From JBFJVZ01 sp041623895 (GTDB lineage Bacteria > Planctomycetota > Planctomycetia > Pirellulales > Pirellulaceae): a stretch of DNA of 18,384 nt. A program made the translations under genes and the position numbers. Location: positions 1-18,384 of the forward strand of contig JBFJVZ010000106.1 of NCBI GenBank assembly GCA_041623895.1, given 5' to 3'. The notes under the pieces are model-generated. The model searched no databases, was not told where the DNA came from, and saw only the letters and a program-made list of their open reading frames with translations. Below, piece by piece: positions 1 through 8,054 of the stretch (position 1 is its first letter; each line of letters starts with the position of its first letter).

Positions 1-49
1 GGCGTAGCCGCCAAATCGCCGCGGGGAAAGGTATTATGCGGGTCGTTTT

Positions 50-168
50 CCTGGGGTTACACCAATTTCGCTGTCGCTCGTTGGTTCACCCCAGGCTTTA
101 CGCTTTCGCTGCTCCGCAGCTAAATGGATGCGAACCTGGTCTTTGGGGGGCGGCCCAGGATTTACGCT
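50..168. repeat. Repeat-like intergenic hairpin element (REP-like)
   Basis: CCTGGGGT at 50-57 and ACCCCAGG at 88-95 are perfect inverted repeats. The stem continues imperfectly inward (ACCAA / TTGGT) around a loop rich in CGCT. A second small hairpin follows (GCTGC 108-112, GCAGC 116-120, 3-nt loop). A degenerate second copy seems to begin next to it: CCTGG at 135-139 pairs with CCAGG at 155-159, and CCCAGG-TTTACGCT occurs at both 90-104 and 154-168, differing at one base. Read forward from 52 the first unit encodes GYTNFAVARW and ends at a stop at 121-123. I recall this peptide as a spurious short ORF scattered through Pirellula-group genomes (memory, not checked). It is probably a dispersed non-coding repeat. 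Confidence 0.55.
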
Positions 169-217
169 GCCATCACTTCGTGGTCTTATTTCATGATGAT
201 TGAGCAGCAGTTCCTAA

Positions 218-240
218 CCCGGACGCTCTCCTTGTCCGGG
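218..240. other. Perfect 7-bp hairpin upstream of bioF
   Basis: CCCGGAC (218-224) and GTCCGGG (234-240) form a perfect GC-rich stem with a 9-nt loop. A weaker hairpin, CCAGGAC / GTCTTGG with one G-T pair, follows within about 12 nt. The second ends about 20 nt before the chosen bioF start, so the pair would lie in the bioF 5' untranslated region. There is no T-tract, so a classic terminator is not supported. A structured leader, or part of the upstream repeat cluster, is possible. Confidence 0.4.
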
Positions 241-288
241 CGATCTTGCTGCCAGGACAAGTCTTGGCCAACGCATAAGAGCGGCGAC

Positions 289-1416
289 ATGGCTGACTCA
301 TTTCACTACCTCTCCGAGCGACTTGCTGAACTCGAGCGTGCGCAGCGACTGCGGCACCTCACTCCACGAATCACTCACGGAATTCGTCTGCAAACGAGCG
401 ACGGTCGTGAATTGATTAACTTTGGCAGCAACGATTATCTGGGGCTCGCAGCCGAGCGTGTTGCCTCCCCTTTACCCACCGGCAGCACGGCGAGTGCGTT
501 GGTTTGCGGTTGGACCGAACTTCACGAGCAACTTGCTGTGCGAATCGCCGAGCTTGAATCGACGGAAGCCGCGGTGTTGTTTCCCAGCGGCTATGCCGCG
601 TGCAGCGGAACGCTGGCAACGCTGGCCGAAGCCGGCGATCTGATTCTCAGTGACCAGCTGAACCATGCCTCACTGATCGATGGCTGCCGATTATCGCGGG
701 CCGAGACAATCATTTATCCGCACCGGGATTGGGAGCTGGTTCACCGGCTGCTGGTCAAGCGGCGAGAGGAGTTCACGCGTGTCTGGATCGTTACTGACGG
801 TGTCTTCAGCATGGATGGCCACGTTGCGCCGCTGGACAAGTTGTGCACTTTGTCAGAACTTTTCGATGCACATCTGATCGTCGACGAAGCTCACGCGACG
901 GGCGTTTTAGGCGCTCAGGGAAGCGGTGTTTGCGAAGCTCTGAACGTTAAAGACCGCGTCCCGATTCGCATCGGGACCCTGAGTAAGGCGATCGGCAGTC
1001 AGGGTGGTTTTGTCGCCGGGCCGAAGCCCGTCACCGATTTCTTGATTAATCGCTGCCGTTCGTTGATCTACAGTACGGCTCTGGCGCCGGCCGCGGTGAT
1101 GGCGGCGATTGATGCGCTGGATACGATCCAGAATCAGCCGGGAAGAAGAGCGCATGTTCAGCGACTGGCCAGGATGGTCCGTGAGCAACTGGCGATCAGC
1201 GCCGATCTGGTGGAGTCGGTCGTGCCGATCATCCCGGTTTTGGTCGGCCAAGACGCGGCAGCGGTCGAGCAGTCGCAGCGGCTTGCTGAGCGGGGCTTCT
1301 TTGTCCCGGCGATCCGCCCGCCAACTGTCCCCGCAGGCACAGCTCGACTGCGAATATCGCTGTCGGCGGCTCATGACCCCGGTATGGTCGAAGCATTGCT
1401 CGCCGCGATTCGCTGA
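289..1416 (+). CDS. bioF: 8-amino-7-oxononanoate synthase (BioF)
   Basis: PLP-dependent alpha-oxoamine synthase that condenses pimeloyl thioester with L-alanine to give 8-amino-7-oxononanoate, the first committed step of biotin ring assembly in the cytosol. With the start at 289 the protein has 375 residues, normal for BioF. Visible motifs are the N-terminal NFGSNDYLGLA, His126 in LNHAS (ring stacking on PLP), Asp199 and His202 in VDEAHATG, and Lys233 in GTLSKAIG as the Schiff-base lysine. AIRPPTVPAGTARLR at 341-355 is typical of BioF and argues against serine palmitoyltransferase or KBL. The frame stays open back to 124, but those 55 residues are repeat-derived and unlike the family, so the ATG at 289 is preferred. 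Its SD is poor (AAGAG about 10 nt upstream). No other bio gene is in the window, so the gene appears solitary. Confidence 0.93.
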   Translation: MADSFHYLSERLAELERAQRLRHLTPRITHGIRLQTSDGRELINFGSNDYLGLAAERVASPLPTGSTASALVCGWTELHEQLAVRIAELESTEAAVLFPSGYAACSGTLATLAEAGDLILSDQLNHASLIDGCRLSRAETIIYPHRDWELVHRLLVKRREEFTRVWIVTDGVFSMDGHVAPLDKLCTLSELFDAHLIVDEAHATGVLGAQGSGVCEALNVKDRVPIRIGTLSKAIGSQGGFVAGPKPVTDFLINRCRSLIYSTALAPAAVMAAIDALDTIQNQPGRRAHVQRLARMVREQLAISADLVESVVPIIPVLVGQDAAAVEQSQRLAERGFFVPAIRPPTVPAGTARLRISLSAAHDPGMVEALLAAIR

Positions 1417-1470
1417 ACCGGCCGAAAATTCCTGCGCAGCGGGCAATTTCAAGCGATAATCGTACGCTGA

Positions 1471-1525
1471 CTTGTCCCGGTCAGCAGAATTGCCGCAATG
1501 GCATGATTCGCGAATCTGGGACAAG
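1471..1525. promoter_or_regulatory. Nested palindromes between bioF and the giant gene
   Basis: CTTGTCCC at 1471-1478 pairs with GGGACAAG at 1518-1525. The stem extends two more pairs (one G-T wobble, one G-C). Inside it lie ATTGC-C-GCAAT (1489-1499) and a perfect 12-bp palindrome GATTCGCGAATC (1505-1516). The outer stem and the 12-bp palindrome use overlapping bases, so they are alternatives. The element could be a bioF transcript end, an operator, or a regulatory RNA structure for the gene at 1635. No T-run follows, so intrinsic termination is not well supported. Confidence 0.4.
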
Positions 1526-1620
1526 ATGGCTCGCGGTTTCCTAAGAATACCGCTTTTGCTTCGTTCATTCGTTACCCGGACTCCACTTTGCGGCCGCTTT
1601 CGCGAATACTTCTTCTCTTC

Positions 1621-1626
1621 AGGAAA
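1621..1626 (+). promoter_or_regulatory. Ribosome binding site of the giant gene
   Basis: AGGAAA lies 8 nt before the ATG at 1635. It supports that start together with the signal peptide that begins directly at this methionine. Confidence 0.6.
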
Positions 1627-1634
1627 CCGCTGTC

Positions 1635-4600
1635 ATGTTCACAGTGACTCGACTTTGGCTGATTCTCGCACTCTCACTCACTTGGGGCGCCCAAACACTC
1701 ATGGCGGAACCGATTGGAATCATGGAACGTTACGTGCTCGCCGCTGACCGCGAAGCGATGCTGGCGGAACTGATTCCCGGTAGCGATGATTACTATTTCT
1801 TTCATTGTCTGCATTACCAAACGACCGGCCAGCTGGAGAAAGCCGAGTCGATCATCAAGGATTGGTTGGCCGAGAACAAAGGTCGCGAGACCGCGCTGAT
1901 CACGGCGATGCTCGATCGGCAACGCTTACTCACTTACAACGATTCGCCCGAGCGCACGATTGATCACCTGGTTCGCAGGCTGGGCGTGAAATTGGATCAC
2001 GCTCCGCCCGCGGTTAAGGGCGAGCGGCGATATCCCAGCCAGCTGGACGTCGCAGCACTGGATGTCGATCGCTTGGTCAAAGAGGCGTTGCAGCGAAACG
2101 ATCGGGTTAAGGTCGTTGGCATGCAGCACCTGGCAGAACTTTTTCGGACCGGCAAAACCGCGGGCCTGAAAATCAATTTGCAGGAGTTTCTCAAACGCGT
2201 TGACGGCGCGTACATCAGCGACCTTGATCAATTGGTCAGCCGGGAACTCAATGGCCGCGCCGATAAAGACCGCCGCTTTGGGGATCTGCAGGCGCATCAA
2301 GTCCTGACCCTGAAGGAACTGCAAAACGTTGCCGCCGCTGTTAAATCGGTCTCGGACGACAATGCCTACGTGCAAGCCGTATTGCGTCGGCTTCGTCCCG
2401 ACGGCGATAGCGATCCCAGCCAGCAACCCGAGGTACAACTGGAGTATCTGAAACGCGTCGAAGCCTACGTGGCCACGCTGCCGGCCAGCTACAACTCACT
2501 GAAAGCAGCATCGGCGTATCGACTCCTGGAAGCCAATCTGGCGGCCGGCGTTTATGATCGCGAGCTGTTCATGCGGTACTTGCAACTGCCGCGGTCCAGC
2601 CCGATCGTGCATCCCATCTGGGCAAGGCGGCCGCAACAAAAAGCCAATCTCTCCGACAACTTCATGGACATGGCGCTGCTGCCGCCGATCGGCAACGAGC
2701 AGCCGCTGGTGCGAACGTATCTGGAACACTTTTTGAAGGACGCGGCCAATCCGGATGCTTTTGGCGAGTATCTGCAACCCGAGTATCTGCGCCGCGTGTT
2801 CGCCGAGACCAAGTTGCTGTACGGGGTCGGCTCCGAAGATCAGTGGTACAAGATGCTGGACGCTTCGCAGCGACAAGCGATTCGGGATGCAGTCGAATTA
2901 CGGTTGTCGCCAGAAAACAAACGCCGCTACGGCAGTGATGATCCGACAGAGTTGATCGTTGACGTGAAAAACATTGACGATCTTGTGGTCCGCATCTACG
3001 AGATCAACACGCTGTCTTATTACCGATCGCATAACAAGCCGCTGGATACCGACATCGACTTGGACGGATTAAGGGCCACGCATGAGCGGAATTTGAAATT
3101 CAATCAACCCGCGGTGCAGCGGCATCGCGAAGTCCTGAAACTGGATGAAATCTCCGGCCGCGGTGTGTGGATCGTCGATCTGGTCGGCAAAGGTCTTCGC
3201 GCTCGCGCGATGATTCGCCGCGGTGAGATTCATCACGTCGATGCAACGATTGCCGACGGCATGCTGTTTACAATCATCGACGAGAATCGGCAGCCCATCG
3301 CCGGAGCCACGATGCTGGTTGGTTCTCGAGAATTCATCGCCGATGACCAAGGCCGGCTGAGTATGCCACCGGTCGTGGATCGACTCGATCGCCGCGCGAT
3401 CATCAGCGACGGCAAGCTTGCCGAACAAGTTCGCTTTCGGCATTTACGTGAAATCTACCGGCTAACGGCCGGGATGCACCTGGATCGGACGCAGTTGCAA
3501 AGTGGCGGCACTGCCAGACTGCTGATTCGTCCCCGTTTGACGATGGCAGACGAACCGATCGATCCGGCGACCTTGAGCGATATCAGTGTGCGCATTCAAG
3601 CTACCGATTTGGAAAACCTCTCCACGACTCACGAGATCGAGGACGTGGAACTTGATCAATCGGGTGAGTTGGCTGTGCCTTTCCGGGTTCCTGCCCGGCT
3701 TGCTCAGTTAAACGTGACGTTAAGCGGAACCGTGACGACACTGGCGACATCGCAGGAACAAACGCTGCGAACGAGCCGCAGTTGGGACATCGCCGGCATT
3801 CGCCGCACGAATCATACGCACGACGCATTCTTGGGCCGCGATGGCGAAAATTATGTGATCGATGTCCGGGGCCGTACAGGCGAATTGGTTGCTCACGCAA
3901 CCGTTTCCGTCTCGCTGCAAACGGAAGCTCGAAATGCACCGGTCGAACAAACATTGCAGTCGGATGAAAACGGACGCGTTCATTTACGATCCCTGCCGGG
4001 TGTAACGCGTATCCGCTACGGCGTTCCCTCGGGATTGCAGCACGAACGTGATCTTGAATTGGATCGGGCCCTCTGGCCGGCCGAAGTACACACCACGACC
4101 GATCGTCCGGTTCGTTTAGCGCTTGGGGAGGATCTGGACGACGTCCGCAGCCGATATCGGTTGCTGGAAGTCCGTGGCGGAAACTATCACGTCGATCACA
4201 CAGACAAGCTTTCTGTGGATCAGGGGTTGTTGGCAATTGATAAGCTGCCTGCCGGCGATTACCAATTAATCGATCGCACGACCGCGCAGTCGACACAGAT
4301 TGTCGTTGTCAAAGGACCTGTGCATGGCCTGGTCGCCGCCGGGGAAGTGCGTCATCGTTCGATTTCGCCAAGCGTACCGGTTGGGATCGCCTCGATCACT
4401 CGCGGCAAAGGCGCCGTAAAGATACAGCTCTCAGGCGAAACGAAGCTCGCCCGGGTGCACGTTTATGGTTCGCGATATTTCGATCGGATCTCTCCGCTGC
4501 CGCAGTTGATGTTGCCGTTTCCGCGACTGTATGGACGTGGTGTTGCCTTGCCGCGTTGCGGATACGTCGGCGATCTTCGTTTAGGTGATGAATATCAATA

Positions 4601-7600
4601 CGTGCTTCGTCGCCGCTACGCGGCCAAATACCCCGGTGTCATGCTGCCGCAGCCAAGCGTGATTCTGAATCCCTGGGAAACAGAAGAAACGGTCAACGTT
4701 AGCCAATCTGCGCGGGCCGGAGCCGCACCACCGCCGAGTGCAGCCGCACCAAAGATGGCAGCAATGGATGGAGCGGGGAGAGCGGGAAAGCAGCAAGCCC
4801 AAGCGGTGTCATCCGATTTTGACTTTCTGGCCGATCCCGGGTTCTTAGTCGTGAATCTTCGCGCCGACAAAAATGGCTTGGTCACCATCCCGGCCGATGT
4901 GGTCGAAGGCCTGCCGATTTTGCAAATCATTGTCAGCGATCCAGTCAATCTGCTGCAACGCGTGATCGCTGCGCCGATGGCGGATGTGAAAACGGTTGAC
5001 TTGCGGTTGGCCAAGGCATTGGATGCCGACAAACCGCTCTCCTTCGAGCGGGCTGTATCAATTGTCAGCAAACAAGAACCGCTCGACTTGGAAAGCCTCG
5101 GCTCGGCACAGTTGCAGGTATACGGCACGTTCGGTTCGTTGATGACGCTGTACAAAACATTGATCGGGGACGGGAGACTGGCCGACTTTGATGAACTGGC
5201 CGTGTGGCACACACTCGAGCAAGATGCAAAGCTGGATGCTTATTCACGGCTGGCCAGCCACGAGTTGCATCTGTTCTTGTGGTCGTACGATCGAGACTTT
5301 TTTGACGAAGTCGTCCGGCCGTATCTGGAGAACAAAAAGGAAAAGCAATTCATCGATCATTGGTTGCTGGAAAGCGATTTGTCCGCTTACACCACACTTT
5401 GGCGGTACAACCAGTTAAACGCAGCAGAACGAGCGTTGTTGGCCCTGCGACTGCCCGAAGTGCGCGACATGGTCAGGCGAGAACTGACCGAACGCGTCGC
5501 TCAGCAGGACGAGAATTATCAAGCGATTCGCATGCAAATCGAAAGCGCGTTGAAGCTGGAAGGACTCATGGACGAGAAGGCAGTGCGCGGGAAGCTAAGC
5601 GAACTGCGACGTAACCTGACACTTGATGCCCTTGATGCAGATGGTGTCGTTGCCTTTGGCGAGCGGGATGTAGCGGAACGGTACAAGAAAAGAAAGAGCC
5701 AAGCGCGGGAGTTGGAGGACGCCGCGCAGGAACTCGAAGAGATGGCACCGCCTGCTCCCGGCGAATTCGGTGGCCGAATGGGCGGCATTGGCGGTGGCGG
5801 ATTTGCCGGTAAAGCTTTTTACCGTGAACTCGACAGCACCAAACAGTGGGCTGAAAGCCATTGGGACCGCGTGCGGACCGTTGGCGGGCCGCCGCCGGCA
5901 AGCTTGATTGATGTCGACCCGTTTTGGATGGATCTGGCCAACGGTGATCTGGAAAACCTTGGTGTCTCATCAAACCTGCTGCGTCCGGTTGGCAACCGCC
6001 ATTCAGCACTTGTCGCTCTGGCGATGTGTGGTCTACCGCTGGAAGCAGGCGAAATTGGCTTGCCGACGGAACCAAACGAAAAATACGCACCGCAGCATGC
6101 GGTCGCTGTGGTGACCAAGCGGCTGAAACTGCTGGAGGCGGCCGAAGCAGAGAGCAGCATTCTGGTCGGACAACGATTCGCTCGGCTGGACGATATCCTC
6201 CGCGGTGACAAGAAGAAACCGATCGAAGAGCCAACGGAGTTTCTGATTGGCGTTGCTTATCAAGGTCAAACCGTAATCTCCAATCCCACGGCCGAGCGTC
6301 GCATCGTCGATGTCTTCTGGCAAATCCCCGCCGGAAGCATGCCTCTGGGCGGCAGCCAAACGACCGACAGTCGTACGCTTACATTGGAGCCGTTTGCGGT
6401 TCAAGCGATCCAGTATCAATTCTATTTCCCAAGATCGGGTCAGTTTGTTCATTACCCAGCAACCGTCGCAGTGGATGGGAAGCTGATCTCGCGCGGCACC
6501 AAAAAGCAATTCAACGTCGTTGATGAAGCCTCCGAAGATGATCGCATCACTTGGGAAAAGATTGCCCGCACCGGCACGCCGCAACAGATCACCGAGTTTC
6601 TTGCCGAAGCCAACCTGCGGGAATTGGACTGGATGCTGGTTGTCCACCGCATGCAAGACCAAGATGTCTACAGAGTCATCATCAAAGTGCTTGATCAGGC
6701 GAACATGCCGATCAACGATTTGTGGGCTTACTCGCTGAAGCATCGTGACGAAGCGGCGATCAAAGCTTACTTGTCGTTGCGCGACGACCTGGTCGCACGC
6801 GTCGGCCCGCTGCTCAGCAGCCCGCTGCTGGAAGTAGAGCCGATCCAGCGACGCATGCACGAGCATCTGGAATATGCTCCGCTTGTCCGCGCACGCATTC
6901 ATCGTTTAGGTGATGAGAACGAGATTTTGAACCCCACGTTCCTGCAACAATACCGCGGCTTCGTTCGAGTACTGGGCTTCACGCCCGACATCGCTGCGGA
7001 AGAGCAACTGGTGCTGACCTACTATCTGCTGCTGCAAAACCGCATTGAAGAGGCGGTCGAAAGGTTTGCCGATATCGAGCGAGACGGCTTGGTGACCAGG
7101 CTGCAATACGATTACGTCGATGCCTATCTGGCGATGCACCGCGAAGAATTTGGTGTTGCCGAAAAGATCGCTCGCCAATACTCCGAGTACGCGATTCCCC
7201 GGTGGAAAAACCGCTTCGGCGAACTGGCATTGCAATTGAACCAACGACGTGACTTGATGCAGGTCGAGCAACTGGTTTCGGTCGAAAAGGAGGATGGCAA
7301 ACAAGCGATCTCCGAAGGCTCCGGTGATCTTTCGGTGCTCGATCGCGAGCGTCGACAAGAAAGCGCTGCCGACCAGGAGCCCGAAGTCGTTGTTGCTGTC
7401 GAAGGCGATTCGCTACGAATTGATCATCGCCGTGCCAAGAACGTGACTCTGAATCTGTACGGCGTCGATTTGGAATTACTGTTTAGCAAAGCACCGTTTG
7501 TCCGCGAAGATCTGCAGCGGATGGCAATGGTGCGGCCGATGCGGAGCGAACAAATTGACTTTGACAATGCGACCGGCAGTGGGCGATTTGAGCTGGATGG

Positions 7601-7952
7601 AGATCTGCGACGACAAACGTTGCTGGTGGAAGTCGTTGCCGGGGCGTCGCGTTCCACCGCGCTGTACTACGGCGGTGAAATCACGACCTATGTGTCCGAA
7701 AGCTACGGGCAACTGCAAACGACCGACACCGAATCGCATCGTCCGATCAGTACCGCTTACGTCAAAGTTTACGCCAGGTATCCCAACGGGGACGTACGAT
7801 TCTATAAGGACGGTTACACCGACAGCCGCGGGCGTTTCGACTACACCAGTATCAGTGCCAATGATGCCAAGGGAGCCACCAGGTTTGCAATTCTGGTGCT
7901 CAGCGACGAAAAGGGCGCGACGCTGCACGACGTTGCACCGCCAACGCAGTAA
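1635..7952 (+). CDS. Giant exported protein, alpha-2-macroglobulin-like in outline only
   Basis: A 2105-residue protein of unknown function. Residues 1-24 are a Sec signal peptide (Arg6, hydrophobic core, probable cut after LMA). Residues 26 to about 430 are mainly helical, with a TPR-like pair near 48-80. From about 436 (VVRIYEINTLSYYR, DTDIDLDGL) beta-rich segments follow: a carboxypeptidase-regulatory-like sandwich at about 541-579 (PIAGATMLVG, then FIADDQGRLSMPPV), and similar ones at about 737-790 and in the last 80 residues (YVKVYAR at 2042, FYKDGYTDSRGRFDY at 2056). A Pro/Ala-rich linker occupies about 1024-1056. A helical domain covers about 1155-1345, then a charged coil and Gly-rich linker at about 1346-1392. 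A sandwich at about 1541-1620 recalls macroglobulin MG domains. Helical repeats occur near 1796-1873. No CxEQ thioester and very few cysteines are present. Very similar C-terminal motifs occur, from memory, in large Bacteroidetes and planctomycete proteins. An envelope scaffold or protease-inhibitor-like role is only a guess. Confidence 0.85.
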   Translation: MFTVTRLWLILALSLTWGAQTLMAEPIGIMERYVLAADREAMLAELIPGSDDYYFFHCLHYQTTGQLEKAESIIKDWLAENKGRETALITAMLDRQRLLTYNDSPERTIDHLVRRLGVKLDHAPPAVKGERRYPSQLDVAALDVDRLVKEALQRNDRVKVVGMQHLAELFRTGKTAGLKINLQEFLKRVDGAYISDLDQLVSRELNGRADKDRRFGDLQAHQVLTLKELQNVAAAVKSVSDDNAYVQAVLRRLRPDGDSDPSQQPEVQLEYLKRVEAYVATLPASYNSLKAASAYRLLEANLAAGVYDRELFMRYLQLPRSSPIVHPIWARRPQQKANLSDNFMDMALLPPIGNEQPLVRTYLEHFLKDAANPDAFGEYLQPEYLRRVFAETKLLYGVGSEDQWYKMLDASQRQAIRDAVELRLSPENKRRYGSDDPTELIVDVKNIDDLVVRIYEINTLSYYRSHNKPLDTDIDLDGLRATHERNLKFNQPAVQRHREVLKLDEISGRGVWIVDLVGKGLRARAMIRRGEIHHVDATIADGMLFTIIDENRQPIAGATMLVGSREFIADDQGRLSMPPVVDRLDRRAIISDGKLAEQVRFRHLREIYRLTAGMHLDRTQLQSGGTARLLIRPRLTMADEPIDPATLSDISVRIQATDLENLSTTHEIEDVELDQSGELAVPFRVPARLAQLNVTLSGTVTTLATSQEQTLRTSRSWDIAGIRRTNHTHDAFLGRDGENYVIDVRGRTGELVAHATVSVSLQTEARNAPVEQTLQSDENGRVHLRSLPGVTRIRYGVPSGLQHERDLELDRALWPAEVHTTTDRPVRLALGEDLDDVRSRYRLLEVRGGNYHVDHTDKLSVDQGLLAIDKLPAGDYQLIDRTTAQSTQIVVVKGPVHGLVAAGEVRHRSISPSVPVGIASITRGKGAVKIQLSGETKLARVHVYGSRYFDRISPLPQLMLPFPRLYGRGVALPRCGYVGDLRLGDEYQYVLRRRYAAKYPGVMLPQPSVILNPWETEETVNVSQSARAGAAPPPSAAAPKMAAMDGAGRAGKQQAQAVSSDFDFLADPGFLVVNLRADKNGLVTIPADVVEGLPILQIIVSDPVNLLQRVIAAPMADVKTVDLRLAKALDADKPLSFERAVSIVSKQEPLDLESLGSAQLQVYGTFGSLMTLYKTLIGDGRLADFDELAVWHTLEQDAKLDAYSRLASHELHLFLWSYDRDFFDEVVRPYLENKKEKQFIDHWLLESDLSAYTTLWRYNQLNAAERALLALRLPEVRDMVRRELTERVAQQDENYQAIRMQIESALKLEGLMDEKAVRGKLSELRRNLTLDALDADGVVAFGERDVAERYKKRKSQARELEDAAQELEEMAPPAPGEFGGRMGGIGGGGFAGKAFYRELDSTKQWAESHWDRVRTVGGPPPASLIDVDPFWMDLANGDLENLGVSSNLLRPVGNRHSALVALAMCGLPLEAGEIGLPTEPNEKYAPQHAVAVVTKRLKLLEAAEAESSILVGQRFARLDDILRGDKKKPIEEPTEFLIGVAYQGQTVISNPTAERRIVDVFWQIPAGSMPLGGSQTTDSRTLTLEPFAVQAIQYQFYFPRSGQFVHYPATVAVDGKLISRGTKKQFNVVDEASEDDRITWEKIARTGTPQQITEFLAEANLRELDWMLVVHRMQDQDVYRVIIKVLDQANMPINDLWAYSLKHRDEAAIKAYLSLRDDLVARVGPLLSSPLLEVEPIQRRMHEHLEYAPLVRARIHRLGDENEILNPTFLQQYRGFVRVLGFTPDIAAEEQLVLTYYLLLQNRIEEAVERFADIERDGLVTRLQYDYVDAYLAMHREEFGVAEKIARQYSEYAIPRWKNRFGELALQLNQRRDLMQVEQLVSVEKEDGKQAISEGSGDLSVLDRERRQESAADQEPEVVVAVEGDSLRIDHRRAKNVTLNLYGVDLELLFSKAPFVREDLQRMAMVRPMRSEQIDFDNATGSGRFELDGDLRRQTLLVEVVAGASRSTALYYGGEITTYVSESYGQLQTTDTESHRPISTAYVKVYARYPNGDVRFYKDGYTDSRGRFDYTSISANDAKGATRFAILVLSDEKGATLHDVAPPTQ

Positions 7953-7957
7953 CGTCG

Positions 7958-7977
7958 TCGAATTCTCCCGAATTCGA
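7958..7977 (+). terminator. Hairpin just after the giant gene
   Basis: TCGAATTC (7958-7965) and GAATTCGA (7970-7977) form a perfect 8-bp stem around the tetraloop TCCC, starting 6 nt after the stop codon. No U-tract follows, so this is a 3'-end stabilising hairpin or a weak terminator rather than a classical intrinsic terminator. Confidence 0.4.
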
Positions 7978-8011
7978 GATTGCCCGATGCAGATAGACCG
8001 CCTGTGGAGCG

Positions 8012-8054
8012 GCGCGAAGGATACTCGATGTTCATCCTTGGCGCGAATTCATGA
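8012..8054 (+). promoter_or_regulatory. SD-burying hairpin and eight-codon leader frame before the SDR gene
   Basis: A hairpin spans 8012-8044: GCGC (8012-8015) pairs with GCGC (8041-8044), one mismatch follows, then AAGGAT (8017-8022) pairs with ATCCTT (8034-8039), leaving an 11-nt loop. The only good SD in the area, AAGGA (8017-8021), lies inside this stem, 6 nt before an ATG at 8028. That ATG opens an eight-codon frame (MFILGANS) whose TGA (8052-8054) overlaps the SDR start ATG (8051) as ATGA. The SDR itself has no clear SD. The arrangement fits translational coupling through a leader peptide, with access controlled by the hairpin. This is inference from layout. Confidence 0.4.

Noticed and set aside
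1..123. Open frame running from the window edge to a stop at 121-123, ending in the GYTNFAVARW-type peptide
   Set aside because: The coding look comes from a palindromic repeat, and there is no start or recognisable domain in view; more likely a spurious ORF over a repeat.
124..288. N-terminal extension of BioF by 55 residues (in-frame ATG at 124)
   Set aside because: The segment overlaps repeat and hairpin sequence, is Cys/Trp-rich and unlike BioF N-termini; the family-typical start is the ATG at 289.
1472..1747. 91-codon plus-strand frame overlapping the start of the giant gene
   Set aside because: It covers the palindromic spacer and runs over the signal-peptide region in another frame, with no SD and no protein-like pattern.
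6033..6902. 289-codon minus-strand frame inside the giant gene (others at 3601-4296, 5566-6234 and 907-1524)
   Set aside because: Antisense shadows of strongly supported genes; composition is that of a reverse reading, without motifs or start signals.
1635..7952. True alpha-2-macroglobulin with thioester trap
   Set aside because: No CxEQ motif anywhere and only a few cysteines; the resemblance is limited to beta-sandwich-like segments.
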